A DNA stretch of 64,000 nt from Paragordius varius (lineage: Eukaryota; Nematomorpha), in the NCBI GenBank assembly GCA_964247055.1, contig OZ176053.1:682001-746000 (forward strand), read 5' to 3'. The notes beneath the pieces are model-generated. The model searched no databases, had not been told where the DNA came from, and was given only the letters and a program-made list of their open reading frames with translations. Both the position numbers and the translations under genes were made by a program. Of the stretch, positions 34,086-45,800 are shown one piece after another; position 1 is the first letter of the stretch; every line of letters starts with the position of its first letter.

Positions 34086-36090
34086 AACGTTTGCTTTTTT
34101 ATAAAACAACCGCATTTTTGATGACTTTTTAAAAAGAAAGCGCAATTTTAGGAAATTTTTTTGGAAAAGGCATATTTTTAGTAATTTTTTAATAAAGAAA
34201 ACCCATTTTTTAGTGATTTTTTAATGATAAGAATTAACATTTTTAGTATTTTTTTTAAAAAAAGCGTAATTTTTGCCATTTTTTATATAAATAACCGCAT
34301 TTTTATTGATTTTTCTATAAAAAATGACATTTTTTACTGAATTATTAATAAAGAAGGCTGCCCATTTTTTAGTGATTTTTTAATAAAAAAAGGTCCTTCT
34401 TAGTGATTTTTTAAAAAGAAAGCGTATTTTTATAAAACTAACCGCATTTTTATTGATGTTTTTAATAAAAAAATAAAAAAGGACATTATTAGATATTTTT
34501 AATAAAAAAAACCCATTTTTTAATGATTTTTTAATTAAAAAAGGACATTTTTAGCGAATTTTTATAAAGAAAACCCATTTTTTTTAATTAAAAAAGGACA
34601 TATTTAGAGATATTTTTAAAACATCTCATTTTTAGTGATTTTTTAATAAAGAAAACTTATTTTCTTTAGTGACTCTCGATCAAAGAAAGCCCTTTTTAGT
34701 GATTTTTTAGCTAAATAAAGGACATTTAAAATTTTTAATAAAAAAGGACATTTTTAGTAATTTTTAAAAAGAAGGCGTATTTTTTTAAAAATAACCGCAT
34801 TTTAATTGATATTTTTAATAAAAAATAGATTTTTTAATGATTTTATAATAAAAAAAGGACATTTTTAGTGAATATTTAATAAAAAAAGTGGGATTTTTAG
34901 TGAATTTTTAATGCCCATTTTTAGCGTTTTTTTAATTAAAAGGACATTTTTATAGATATTTTTTATAAAAAAAAACCTCATTTTTAGTGATTTTTTAATA
35001 AAAAGGACATTTTTAGTGAATTTTTAATAAAGAAAACCCATTTTTTAGTTTTTTAATTAAAAAGGGACATTTTTATAGATTTATAAAAAAAACCTCATTT
35101 TTAAAGCTTTTTTAATGAAGAAAACTTATTTTCTTTAGTGACTCTCGATCAAAGAAAGCCCATTTTTAGTGATTTTTTAATTAAAGGGACATTTAAAATT
35201 TTAATAAAAAAGGACATTTTTAGTGAATTTTTGAAATTTTTTTTTAAATAACCGCATTTTTGATATTTTTAATAAAAAAAAGCCCATTTTTAGATATTTT
35301 TTAATAAAAAACCCAATTTTTATAGATTTTTTAATTAAAAAAGGACATTTTTAGAGAATATTTAATAAAAAAATGGGGGATTTTTAGTGAATTTTTAATA
35401 GAGAAAGCCCATTTTCAGCGATTTTTTAATTAAAGGGACATTTAATAAAAAAAGGACATTTTTTATAAAAATAACCGCATTTTTATTGAATTTTTAATAA
35501 AGAAAACCCATTTTTAAGTTTTTTAATTAAAAAAGACATATTTAATTTTTATAGCAAAACCTCATTTTTAGTGATTTTTTAATAGAAAAAACTTACTTTC
35601 TTTTGTAACTCTCGATCAAAGAAAGCCCATTTTTTAGTGATTTTTTAATTAAATAAAGCACATTTAATATGTTAAATAAAAAAAGGACATTTTTAGTGAA
35701 TTTTTAATAAAAAAGCCCTATTTTTTAATGATTTTTAATAGGAAAAGGGACATTTTAGTGAATTTTTAAAAAGAAAGCGTATTTGTTAAAAAATAACCGC
35801 ATTTATTTATTAAAAAAACCAATTTTTTTAGTGATTTTATAAAATGACATTTTTACAGATTTTTTAATAAAGAAGGCCCATTTTTTAGTGATTTTTTAAA
35901 TAGAAAAAAAACATTTTTAATTAGGACATTTTTAGTGAGTTTTTAATAAAAAAAGCCCATTTTTTAGTTTATTTTTAAAAAGAAGGGATACTTTTAGTGT
36001 ATTTTTAATAAAAAAACGAAAATTAGTCATTTTTTCATAAAAAGCCCTTTTTAAGTAATATTTTTTTGGAGAAGGCACATTTTAAAAATG
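34086..36090. repeat. Degenerate A/T tandem array, ~2.0 kb (unit A)
   Basis: The motif is about 35-45 bp and resembles CCCATTTTTTAGTGATTTTT plus TAATAAAAAAGGACATTTTT. A GACTCTCGATCAAAGAAAGC block recurs three times. It is longer than its unit-B counterpart (56869-58320, about 1.45 kb), so copy number changed after duplication. Confidence 0.85.
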
Positions 36091-37080
36091 TTTTAATATG
36101 TATTATTGGGTTATTTAGATGTAATTTTAAAAATTAGAAAATCAGTTCCTAATTATCATTTAACAACTTTTTGGTTTAAAAATTTTTTCCAAAAGTTGCG
36201 TTTTTAACCACATTTCTAAGCCTTTTAAAATTTTAGCTCAATTATATAGTTATTTTTTAAACAAATTTAAGGAATTCGAGATATTCAGTACACCAAAATT
36301 ACGAATAGTTGGGATTGATTAGATATGGAAATATGTTTTATTTTAAATTGCAAGAAATTGAATTTGACAGGAAACAAAAAATACCACCATGCATGCAAAA
36401 ATTAAAATAAACCCATGTTCTTTTTATGTTAACTTCATATCATAAAAAAGATTATTTCAAATATATAAGAGAGGAGCTACGCATCCCTTGTTAACACAGT
36501 ATATAATTAAATATATTCAAATTTATTTCTTCGTTTCTTCAAACGAGACATATAATTTACAGGATATTTACAACACATAAAAATGGTGGGTTTTTGTTTA
36601 AATTTTCCGCTAAAATTTACGAAAAAATGAAATTATTTAGTAATGTCAATAAAAAGACAAAAATAAATTAATGCAATAACTATATGTAATACTAGGGGTT
36701 TTTAATGTAAATCGTATCTAACAGTATTTTATTACCAAAACTAGAGTGTAACTTTAATCACAAAGTATATTTAAAACATGCAAAACTTACATAAATCATA
36801 GGGGTATTGTAATAGAGCTAAGCTATTTCCCATTTCATTTCAGCATTCTCAACCATAACATTCCAATACAAAGTTTAGTTCGTTTTAATTTGTGAGAGCT
36901 ATAATTTAAACAAAAATGTTTTACCATACGAAAATGTTTCCAATAAAATAGTTGCTAATAGCGGTTGTTTTCAGGATTCTTCGCTTGAAGATATTCTCAC
37001 TTTACAATATTAATTAGTTAAAATATTATTTTATAAAAAAATTACTTGGTTTTTGATGCTAAGAATTAATGAAAAGATCG
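36091..37080. other. AT-rich conserved spacer, unit A
   Basis: Single-copy within the unit and closely conserved at 58321-59290 in unit B. I see no gene. Confidence 0.4.
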
Positions 37081-37475
37081 CACCATGTTAGCAAAATCGT
37101 AGCCGGAACAAGGCATGGGAAGTGAACATGCATGCAGGCACGCATCAAGTACCCAAAAAATATTTTTAAAAAAAATAAAAAATGAAAATTATTAAATTTT
37201 TCGTTGTATATATATGAGAGGGAACACGTGCGTTCCCTCTCCACCAATTAAAATAAAGTGCGCATTTGCGCCTTTTCTCCCCTTCGAGAAAAATCCGTCT
37301 GTTTGTTTGTTATTGCTTTTCCCTCTCTTCTCTTCTCTTATTATTCGCTTGTTTGTTTGGGCGCCTAGCTCGATCGCACATAATGTTTTGTTCTCATGTG
37401 CACATATAATAATAATAAAATATTTATTACAACATTGTTTTACTAGCTGGCGCCTATAAAGATTAAAAGTGAAAT
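37081..37475 (+). other. GC-richer conserved block with palindrome; possible solo LTR fossil or regulatory region (unit A)
   Basis: It contains TATATATATGAGAGGGAACA and then a palindrome GAGAGGGAACACGTGCGTTC around an ACGTGCG centre. Pyrimidine-rich CCCTCTCTTC stretches, TGGGCGCCTAGCTCGATCGC and a downstream TGGCGCC follow. TATA-like, AATAAA and TGTTAGC...TTACA-type limits would fit a solo LTR, but no target duplication is convincing. It is kept in unit B at about 59290-59702. Confidence 0.35.
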
Positions 37476-37809
37476 TCGCAGAAAATTACATGTTAAAAAA
37501 ATATGGCATATCTAAAAATAAATAATTGAAAAAATATATAAATGTGATCGATGCCTATAATTAAAATTAATCTAAAATTTAAAATCAAGTTAATGATATA
37601 GGTTTATAATTGAATATTTTAACAATTATGATATATTATTTCTCTATAAAATATTTTCTACATGATTTAAGTATTGTTTGATAAATTTATTTATTCAATA
37701 AACATTTTTCAACTTAAAAATTTATTAAATAAAATTATTAACATTGCTAATTGATAAAATTATAAAAGATAAAAGTCCAGCAATCAAAAGTCATATAAGT
37801 GTTTAATTA

Positions 37810-39687
37810 CACTGTGCAACAAATTTTATCCTTTTCTTTTAGACCAGAGTGAAAATTACGACATCTTATAGAGAATTTTTTTCTGAAAATAATGATATAT
37901 TTAATATTTTCCTAGCACTTTTTCACGAGCCTCTAAAAGGTTTCAAAAATCCAAAAATCATCAAAAATGCCTGTTTTTGTAACCCTATAACTTTTTGAAT
38001 TATATAGCTTATTATATTTTTTGGGGGGGATTTTACAAATTATATTTTAAAATTCATGTAACATTTTAAAATTTTTAAAAGTCTCTACTACTTTTTGATT
38101 TATTTGGAAAAAACGAAACTTAGCTCCAAAAAAATAGCGTTTCAAAACAATGAAAAATTAAGAGACATACTGGCATCATTTGATTGACAGCTTTTCATTA
38201 TACATTACTAAAATAATAAAATTTAATTGCTTTTTTATAAATCTGAAAAATAGTATATATATTTAACACTTGGATACAACACACTCATGTCCTTCGATTC
38301 AAATTGGGGTAGTTGGATACCCCAGGCCTTTTTAAAAACAAATACTTTAAAAAGTATGGAAATATTCTAAACCATGGCAAAATTTTGCACTTATATAACA
38401 TTTATAAACCGAAATATATTAAAAATTTTATTCAAAAATACTTCATATTACTTATTTTAAGCTAAACCCAAAGGTAAAAATTTCGTCAACGTGACATGTG
38501 TCAAATTGTAAAATTAAAAAATAATACAAAATAAACCGCTTTTCTATTTCAATCAATGTTAGATGTAAATTATATAAAAAATTAGCTTTAGTTTTACCCT
38601 TAAAATCAAATGAAGACGATATTGCAAAAATTTTGTAAAAATGGCGTCGAAGTAGTTTGAGATGGAACTTTTTTTTCAAAACAAAATTTTATCAAGATAT
38701 TTTGGCATATTTATATAATTTTTATCAGGATAGAAGCATAAATTTAAATTGGGACCGTTTCCTTCAGTATTTTTTTAGAAATATTAATTTAAATTTAGTC
38801 TGGGGTATTTAGATACCCCAATTTGAATCGAAGTGTTAATGTTATAATAATAAATTTAATAATGATAATATTTTTAAATTTATTAATGTTAATGGATAAT
38901 AAACTTTGTGTTTGAATTAATATTATATGATTTTTAGTATTATTTCAATTATGTTATTATATATTTTTGTTATTAATTTTAAAGTAAATTTATTTATTAA
39001 TGAATGCCTTTTTTGCTTTTCTGTTAGTTCAACATTTCAGTTTATATTTATTTGCATGTTTATATTTTTTATTTGTTGAAAAAAACTTTCGTATATTAAA
39101 AAACAAAATATCATAATTCATATAATCACGTACAATACATAATAAATAAATTTGCATGTTTAAAAGTAATTCTTATTTATAAATAATATATATCAAATTA
39201 ATATTATATATTTATTATTTTATTAATTATTTTATAAATATACTTGATTTAATCCTAAAATTAATATTTACATTTTTTAATTAATATTAACATTAAATTT
39301 TTCTATTTTGTTATGTATAAAAAATGGTATGGTGGCTGCACGTCTCTTAATTTTTCATTGTTTTGAAACGCTATTTTTTTGGAGCTAAGTTTCGTTTTTT
39401 CTAAATAAATCAAAAAGTAGTAGAGACTTTTAAAAATTTTAAAATGTTACATGAATTTTAAAATATAATTTGTAATATCCTCCAAAAAATAAATAATAAG
39501 CTATAAAATTCAAAAAATAATAGGGTTATAAAAACAGGCATTTTTGATGGTTTTTGGATTTTTGAACCCTTTTAGCGGCTCGCGAAAAAGTGCTAGGAAA
39601 ATATTAAATATATCATTATTTTCAGAAAAAAATTCTCTATAAGATGTAGTAATTTTCACTCTGGTCTAAAAATCGTGTTGCACAGTG
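37810..39687. mobile_element. Non-autonomous CMC-like element, 1.88 kb, private to unit A
   Basis: It begins CACTGTGCAAC and ends GTTGCACAGTG, with TTA duplicated at 37807-37809 and 39688-39690. Unit B has the intact empty site at 60086-60088 (TTTAATTATTATAC). Inverted repeats extend inward about 355 bp (to AAAACAATGAAAAATTAAGA and its mate near 39350). A TTAA-MITE sits in its middle. The termini match the 5.7-kb element at 9257-14932, so both probably used one transposase family. Confidence 0.9.
38269..38835 (+). mobile_element. TTAA-flanked MITE, copy 5 (inside the CMC-like insert)
   Basis: CACTTGGATACAACACACTC to GAATCGAAGTG, flanked by TTAA at 38265-38268 and 38836-38839. It was carried in with, or inserted after, the host element. 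Confidence 0.9.
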
Positions 39688-40270
39688 TTATTATACAATA
39701 AAATGCGATCCTTTTCCAATCCAACTAGGGTTTAAAATCAATCACAGATAACTATATTTGTATGGAAAGGTGAACATTATTAAAAGCTGCTTATTACCAT
39801 AATATATCCATACTAATAAATATTAAATTTCAAATGGGAACCAATCATATATAAGTTGTTCTGATTAAGTTAGTTTTAAAACTGAACCAAAAAATGATTA
39901 ATAAGGTTTTAGAATAAATTGTCTCCTATTTAGGGGTAAGGGATAAGGTAAGAGAATGGACTTGGTTAAAGCTTGATGAAAAGGAAACATTAATTAAACA
40001 TTGATTTCATACTTTTTGTAGCATGGAGCAATACATAGTATGTAAAATAACGGAGATTTACCACACGACAATAGGATGAACAATTTATGATTGAAATTGG
40101 ATATTCTTATCACTAATACATTATACTTCTTAAATATGGATTTATATCGGTTTCAGTCGTTTTTAGAAACTGTATAGATATTTTTATTAAAAAGCAATTG
40201 TAAGTACCAAATAGGTTAAGTTAAAAATGTTAATTATTTTAATCCTCAATTTATAGGATATACTTTAAAG

Positions 40271-40377
40271 TTTTCGAGTTTGTGGGCTAGGGTTAGGGTG
40301 AGGGATTGGAGTTGGTTCATTTTCTTAAAGAAGTCCGGAGGACTTTTTCGGGCTGCGAAGCAGGCCGAGACCCACGC
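40271..40377 (-). repeat. Dispersed ~100-bp repeat with TTAGGGTTAGGG-like core (unit A, right copy)
   Basis: This is the inverted partner of 29622-29706: CGAGTTTGTGGGCTAGGGTT, then AGGGTGAGGGATTGG, TCTTAAAGAAGTCC and GCCGAGACCCACGC. It carries an extra hairpin CTGCGAAGCAG not seen in the left copy. Confidence 0.75.
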
Positions 40378-40883
40378 ATTTTCTGTTCAAAATTTATAAA
40401 AATGATACGCCCTGTATTTATGAAAAATAATTACTTTCTACTAAACTTATTTAATATTATTCTTTTAGACTAAAGGTAAAAATTATAACAAACTTAGGTT
40501 AGATATATTTGAGAGTTTATTGTTTATAGTTATAAATCTATTCAAGTTTCAGCATAGAGAAACATTGGATGAAATATTATCCTAACTATAAGTGGTCTTA
40601 CAAACATTACATACTATTTTAAATAATTATTTTAACTGAATCTTATACATTTAAGAGATAGTTTCGTTTTTAAGTAAATCGGTAATTGGCCTAAAATTTA
40701 TGGCATTCAGTAATCGCTGATTATCTCTGCTTTATATTATTAATGCTGAAATATATTTATTTACATACTATTTTAAGAATGTTTATTCCAAACTAGATCA
40801 TCAAAATACTAACTTGGATACACCATTTGTTAAAATGAATATTTGTTAAATAAAATCTATTAATCGCATATTTTAAAATTTAA

Positions 40884-41300
40884 CTCTTGGATACAATACA
40901 TTTATGTAATGATTTATTAAATTAGTAAGTTGTAGTCCCAGGACTGTGTAAAATCAAATATTTTTCAAAATATGGAACAAATCAAAATCAAAGCAAAGGT
41001 TTGCATTTGAACCAAAAAAATAATTCATATTAAAACATTCCTTATCCCACCAATATACCTGATGGTAAAACTACCTAACATGACATGTGGGCTAGCTAGA
41101 TATAAAAATAATATGGAAACCATTTCTGTCAATATTTTTGCTAAATATCATTTGGAAAAAAAATAAACTTAAAATTAATTTTAGATATGATTAACGTTAA
41201 AATCTAAATACAATTTTTTGTACAAATGTTATAAAATAAAATTGGCCTAGAAGTCTGGTATGGAGCTTTTCTTAAACTGAGATAAATTTTTGAAGATAGA
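40884..41300 (+). mobile_element. Old, eroded TTAA-MITE relative (unit A)
   Basis: After TTAA (40880-40883) it opens CTCTTGGATACAATACATT. It keeps the family order: AAATCAAATA, CATGACATGTG and TAAAATAAAATTGGC. It is far more divergent than copies 2-6. The right end is not clear. Unit B has it at about 61470-61890. Confidence 0.6.
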
Positions 41301-42084
41301 ACCATATATTTTAAACAAACCCTTTCATAAATTTTCATATCTATTTATATATGGTTTATGGTCACTAGTTAAACCAATTTACAAAGTATTAATTAGTCCA
41401 AATCTTTTAAAGGGAAAGTTATGAGTTAAAAATTTCACAAGAGAAATTGTTATGTAATTATCTGGCAGATGTTCAAAATTATATTAAAGTATAACAGCAG
41501 CCAAGATATATGTTTTCGTATTCGTATGATTTGGAGTCAAATTGAAACTTATTAAGATACGGTAGAAGATTTTAATTTAAATTGTTCTTAAATTTACACA
41601 TAGAGTTTACCTTTATATTACATTTAAAAAAATACAAACAATAGCCTGGTAAAAATTTTAAGGCTTTCGACTTTGCGGAGGGTTACAGAGATGGTGAAGT
41701 TGTTTAATTTCCAAGAATACTTCCTTTTTATTTTATATTGTTGCGCTAGTTGATATATTTTAGCGAGGTTAGCTCCTATAAATTTTACACACTTCAGTAC
41801 CAAATATATTACATAATCGTAACATTTTTCCAAAATGTTGGAAAATAACTGGCTAAAAACACTGTCGGTAAATTGCTATATTTAGTATTTAATCATTTAT
41901 AATTATATTTAAATTAAACCTCATTGTATATCGGAATTATTTTTTCAAATCCTTACATGCTGACTTATTCCATAACAAGACCACTTATAAGTTTAAATGA
42001 ATATATATAATATAAAGTCATGGCATAAAATATTTTTTAAACTGTTTTGAATGTTAGATTTTAGTTTCACTAAAGAATTTTTAG

Positions 42085-42430
42085 TTTATTTATGCCAGAT
42101 GGTACTCACACATACATAAATTCAAAAATAGGGCTAGCAACCTCATTCAGTGACGATACCTGGGTGGGAGAATGGTACTTTAATCTTAAATGTTTAGGAG
42201 AATTTTTTAAATGCGCCCGGTCTAATATTTTTCAAATTTTGAATGATATTGGTAATAGACAAATAAATGTTGTACGATTTTTTTATTCCGACGCAAATAT
42301 GTATGGAATTCTATCAATAATAATTGGTAATTTATATAAAATACGCTACTCGCAAAATTATGAAATGATTTATCGAATAAAAAAGCCTGAAAAAAATCTT
42401 TTGAAAAAAATATGTCATACGATCTTTTAA
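42085..42430 (+). CDS. Partial unrecognised exon at the right edge of unit A
   Basis: After GAATTTTTAG an open frame reads PDGTHTYINSKIGLATSF, then SDDTWVGEWYFNLK. Up to this point it matches unit B (62661-62769) with one amino-acid change and a three-base indel (W-V-G against W-D-L-G), a pattern expected of coding sequence. Beyond 42190 the homology stops and the frame runs on through unshared sequence to 42430. It therefore looks like a gene fragment truncated by the duplication junction. I do not recognise the family. Confidence 0.4.
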
Positions 42431-42820
42431 GTAATTTTTGTTTTGTTCCTTTCAATATTTGGTGAAAAATTTAAATACGTAAATCCGATTAAAATTGGAT
42501 CAAAAATTATTTTACATTAAGAATTGAAATCATACGGACAGTGAAAATATATAGACAAATATTTTTTCCAAAAGACAACCATTTATATCAATATTTTTTT
42601 AAATATAGATGATTGTTTTAAATTGCAATTTATCCAATAAAGGGTATATTTCTTGCCCATCACTCATGTATTTTACAATTGTTAAATAATTTATAAGGGA
42701 AAAATTAAGGTTTAGAAAAGTATGGTTGTCTTTTGAAAAAATATTTGGCATAATATTTTTACGTTTTGTCCGTATATCATTTTATCTTTACTGTATTTTT
42801 TATTATACATACAATTTTAG

Positions 42821-45800
42821 AATAAAAACCAGATACTTTTGAAACTCATGCTAAACCGCCTAAAACGGTTTCTTGGAAATCCGTCCATTATTTTCTGTAC
42901 TATGCACATGCTTTGACTTCATGGGTTTTATTTAACAATTATGTTTAATTACATTAAAATTGAAATCATAGAGGCAAAACGTAAAAATAAGCATATTATT
43001 AAAAAACCAACCATACTATTTTAAATTGCGTAAAATAAAGAATAGAGATGTAAATTGGTAACCACTCAATTATACATTACACAATTGTATTATGGTTTAA
43101 TTGGGAAAAATCAGAGATTAAAAATGGTTGTTTTTAAATAATGTCTTTTGGTAGTATATTTTAATTGTACTGTATACCAATTTTAGAAACTGAAATAATA
43201 TAGACAAAACATAAAAAGAAAAACAACCAACCATATTTTTGAACCTTGATAATTTATCGTTTGGTGGTGCAAAATAAGGAATAGAAACGTAAATTCCATG
43301 AATTATACATTGCGCATTTGTAATTATAGTTTATGTAGGAAAACTTAATGTTTAAAAAATAAAAATATTTGCCTTTTACTTTTTGTCTACATAATTTTAA
43401 AAAAAATTCAAAATCTAATTTTTATTTTATTAAAAAATGATTTTAGGGCAATCGTATGTGGAGATTTTGTGTGGAGATTTTTTTGATTCAACTTTCGCCC
43501 AATAATAATTTACGTTTAACGGCTCTGTATGGTTTTCTTTCCAGCCTGGCCATTTTTGTGTTTGGTCCCGCCGTAGGAAAATGGATCGATAAAAATGCCA
43601 GATTTAAAGGTAATAAAAAACGTAAATTAAGTAATTTCTTGTGATTAAAAAAATGTTTTATCGGATTGATGTCTTTTTTAACTTATTTTGGGCAAGTAAT
43701 ATACTTTAAGGAGATTTTATTATATTAAATCTAACATTTATGAAGAATCTCAATTAGTTTCATGATAATTTTATGTCCTTAAATTTATGCCATAAGTCAA
43801 AGACAATCATACTTTTTAGATGGGACGAATGATAAATTAGGTTCATCTGTGTTTTACAAAAATAATTTGTGATTAAAAAATCTTTTGCTAATAAAAAAAT
43901 TTATTTAATTCATTGTCCCTGGTATTAATCGAATTTAGACGCTCAAAAGCAATATTAATTAATTATGCAAAATATTTAGACTTTTTCAATATGTTTATTT
44001 ATATTTAAATATTGGTTTAAAATAAAATAATATTCCCAACCAAGTTAACACGTATATATTAGTATTGGCCAAAAAAATTTGGTTTTTTTATATTTGCAAA
44101 ACACACTATCACATACATTTAAGGATAATACGACTTACAAAATAAAATCGATATTACTAAAATGAAACACCAAAATAACATTTTTCTCAATATATTTTAT
44201 AATATATATTTTAAGAAAAAACTCGCGTATATTAAATTTACCTGACCCCAGTTTAATTACTTTTATGATTTTATGAAATAAGGAGCATGCAAACACTTAA
44301 ATTTTCATCGGATATTCGTATTAATTTAACAACATAAAAAGTTATAATTACTATGCCTCTCAATATTTTTCAATTAAAGGCATTTTTGTACTCAACAAAA
44401 AATATTCTATGGATTAGAGCTTTTATTTTGGTTTATCTGTTTAAAAGTTAATTAAAATTTTAATTAAATAAATTATTGCTTCAAACTAAAATTTATAAAA
44501 GTGGTAAATTTTAGCTAATCCCCAAATATACTTTTTACAAAATAAATAATTTTGTTAGTGTTTTGGGCCTAAATACTATAATCAACAATTTAGCCCCCAT
44601 TCGTATTTATTTTTATAAGGCATTTGACACGCTCATTACAGTAAAAACTGAAATTATACGGACAAAACGTAAAAATAAAGATACGAATGTTTTTTTTAAA
44701 AAAGACACTAACCATACTTTTTAAAGTATGATTTATTTCAATATAACTCATTTTTTAATTGGCAAAGTGTGAAATAAAGATATATATAACTAACACAATC
44801 AATTCTATATTTTACAATTGTAACTTAAAAGCTTATATTCGAAAAAAAATTTAAAAAAAGTATGGTGGTTGTATTTTAGTAAAATATTTGTCAACGTTTT
44901 GTACATAGTATAAGTTTAAATTTTACTGTATTTTTCATATCTGTTATACTTTATCGATAAAATATAATCTTCCACAAAATTTGACACACTCTATGATTAC
45001 ATATACTGTAAAAATAAAGATTATTAAAACAAAACGTAGAAGCTAAAAAAAATAAAAAATTCAAATTTATTATTCTATTCATCCCTTAAATGATTACGAT
45101 TGTGAAATGTATAATTATGAGTATTACCAAACAACATTTCTTTTCTTTATTTCACCCAAAATGACAATTAGGACATTCAAAAAAGGTCCAAATTAAGAAA
45201 AATAATTGTCTCCATGTTCTAACTAACATTTTTATTTCAATTAAATATATTAATTATTTCAACATTTAACATAGTCGCAAAAATTGCCCTAATCACCCAA
45301 AATGGATTAGTTACCTTGTGTGCCCTGGGATTTCTCGCCTCATTCCTCGTTGCATCTTACAATAATAATAATTTCAATTACAATTCCATCCCAATCAAGC
45401 GACTCCTTTTATGTTTCATAATTTTAACGGCAGTTTTAGCTGATATTGCCGCCATGATTTCCCACATAATCATGGATAAGGATTGGGTTGTGATCGTTGC
45501 TCAACAACATAAGCTCCAACTTTCAAGTTTGTGATTTTGCTTCAACAATATTAAAATCAAAAGGAAAATTTATTGTAAAAATGTTTTAAGTTACTTAAGT
45601 TCGTTAGGTTTAATAAAGGAATTTAACTGCAATATGATTTTAAAAAAAATCAATGTAAGTTTATTAAACATTTAATAGTTTCCATCGTGCTTTTTATAAA
45701 ATTAAGGATATTTTTATTCTGAGTAATAGATCTCGTAATGAAATATATTTTTAACCTTACTTACAGTAATGAAAATATACGTACAAAACGTAAAAAATAA

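Larger units (their letters stand above)
19985..42190 (+). repeat. Tandem segmental duplication, unit A (~22 kb)
   Basis: From about 19985 (GAAAAATTTAA before AAATCCGATTAAAATTG) to about 42190 (GGTACTTTAATCTTAAAT) the sequence is repeated in the same order and orientation in 42455-62770, with a few per cent difference by eye. It contains ferroportin copy A, a PDHA1 last exon, an LTR fossil, tandem arrays and a partial exon. It is longer than unit B mainly because of the 1.88-kb transposon at 37810-39687 and a longer A/T array. Confidence 0.95.

Noticed and set aside
33921-34145. Minus-strand frame at the junction of two arrays
   Set aside because: It consists of translated repeat units (lysine/phenylalanine/isoleucine-rich) and changes length in unit B.
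41624-41833. Minus-strand frame of 69 codons in unit A
   Set aside because: The unit-B counterpart (about 62210-62410) carries a two-base indel that breaks the frame, so it is not conserved as coding.
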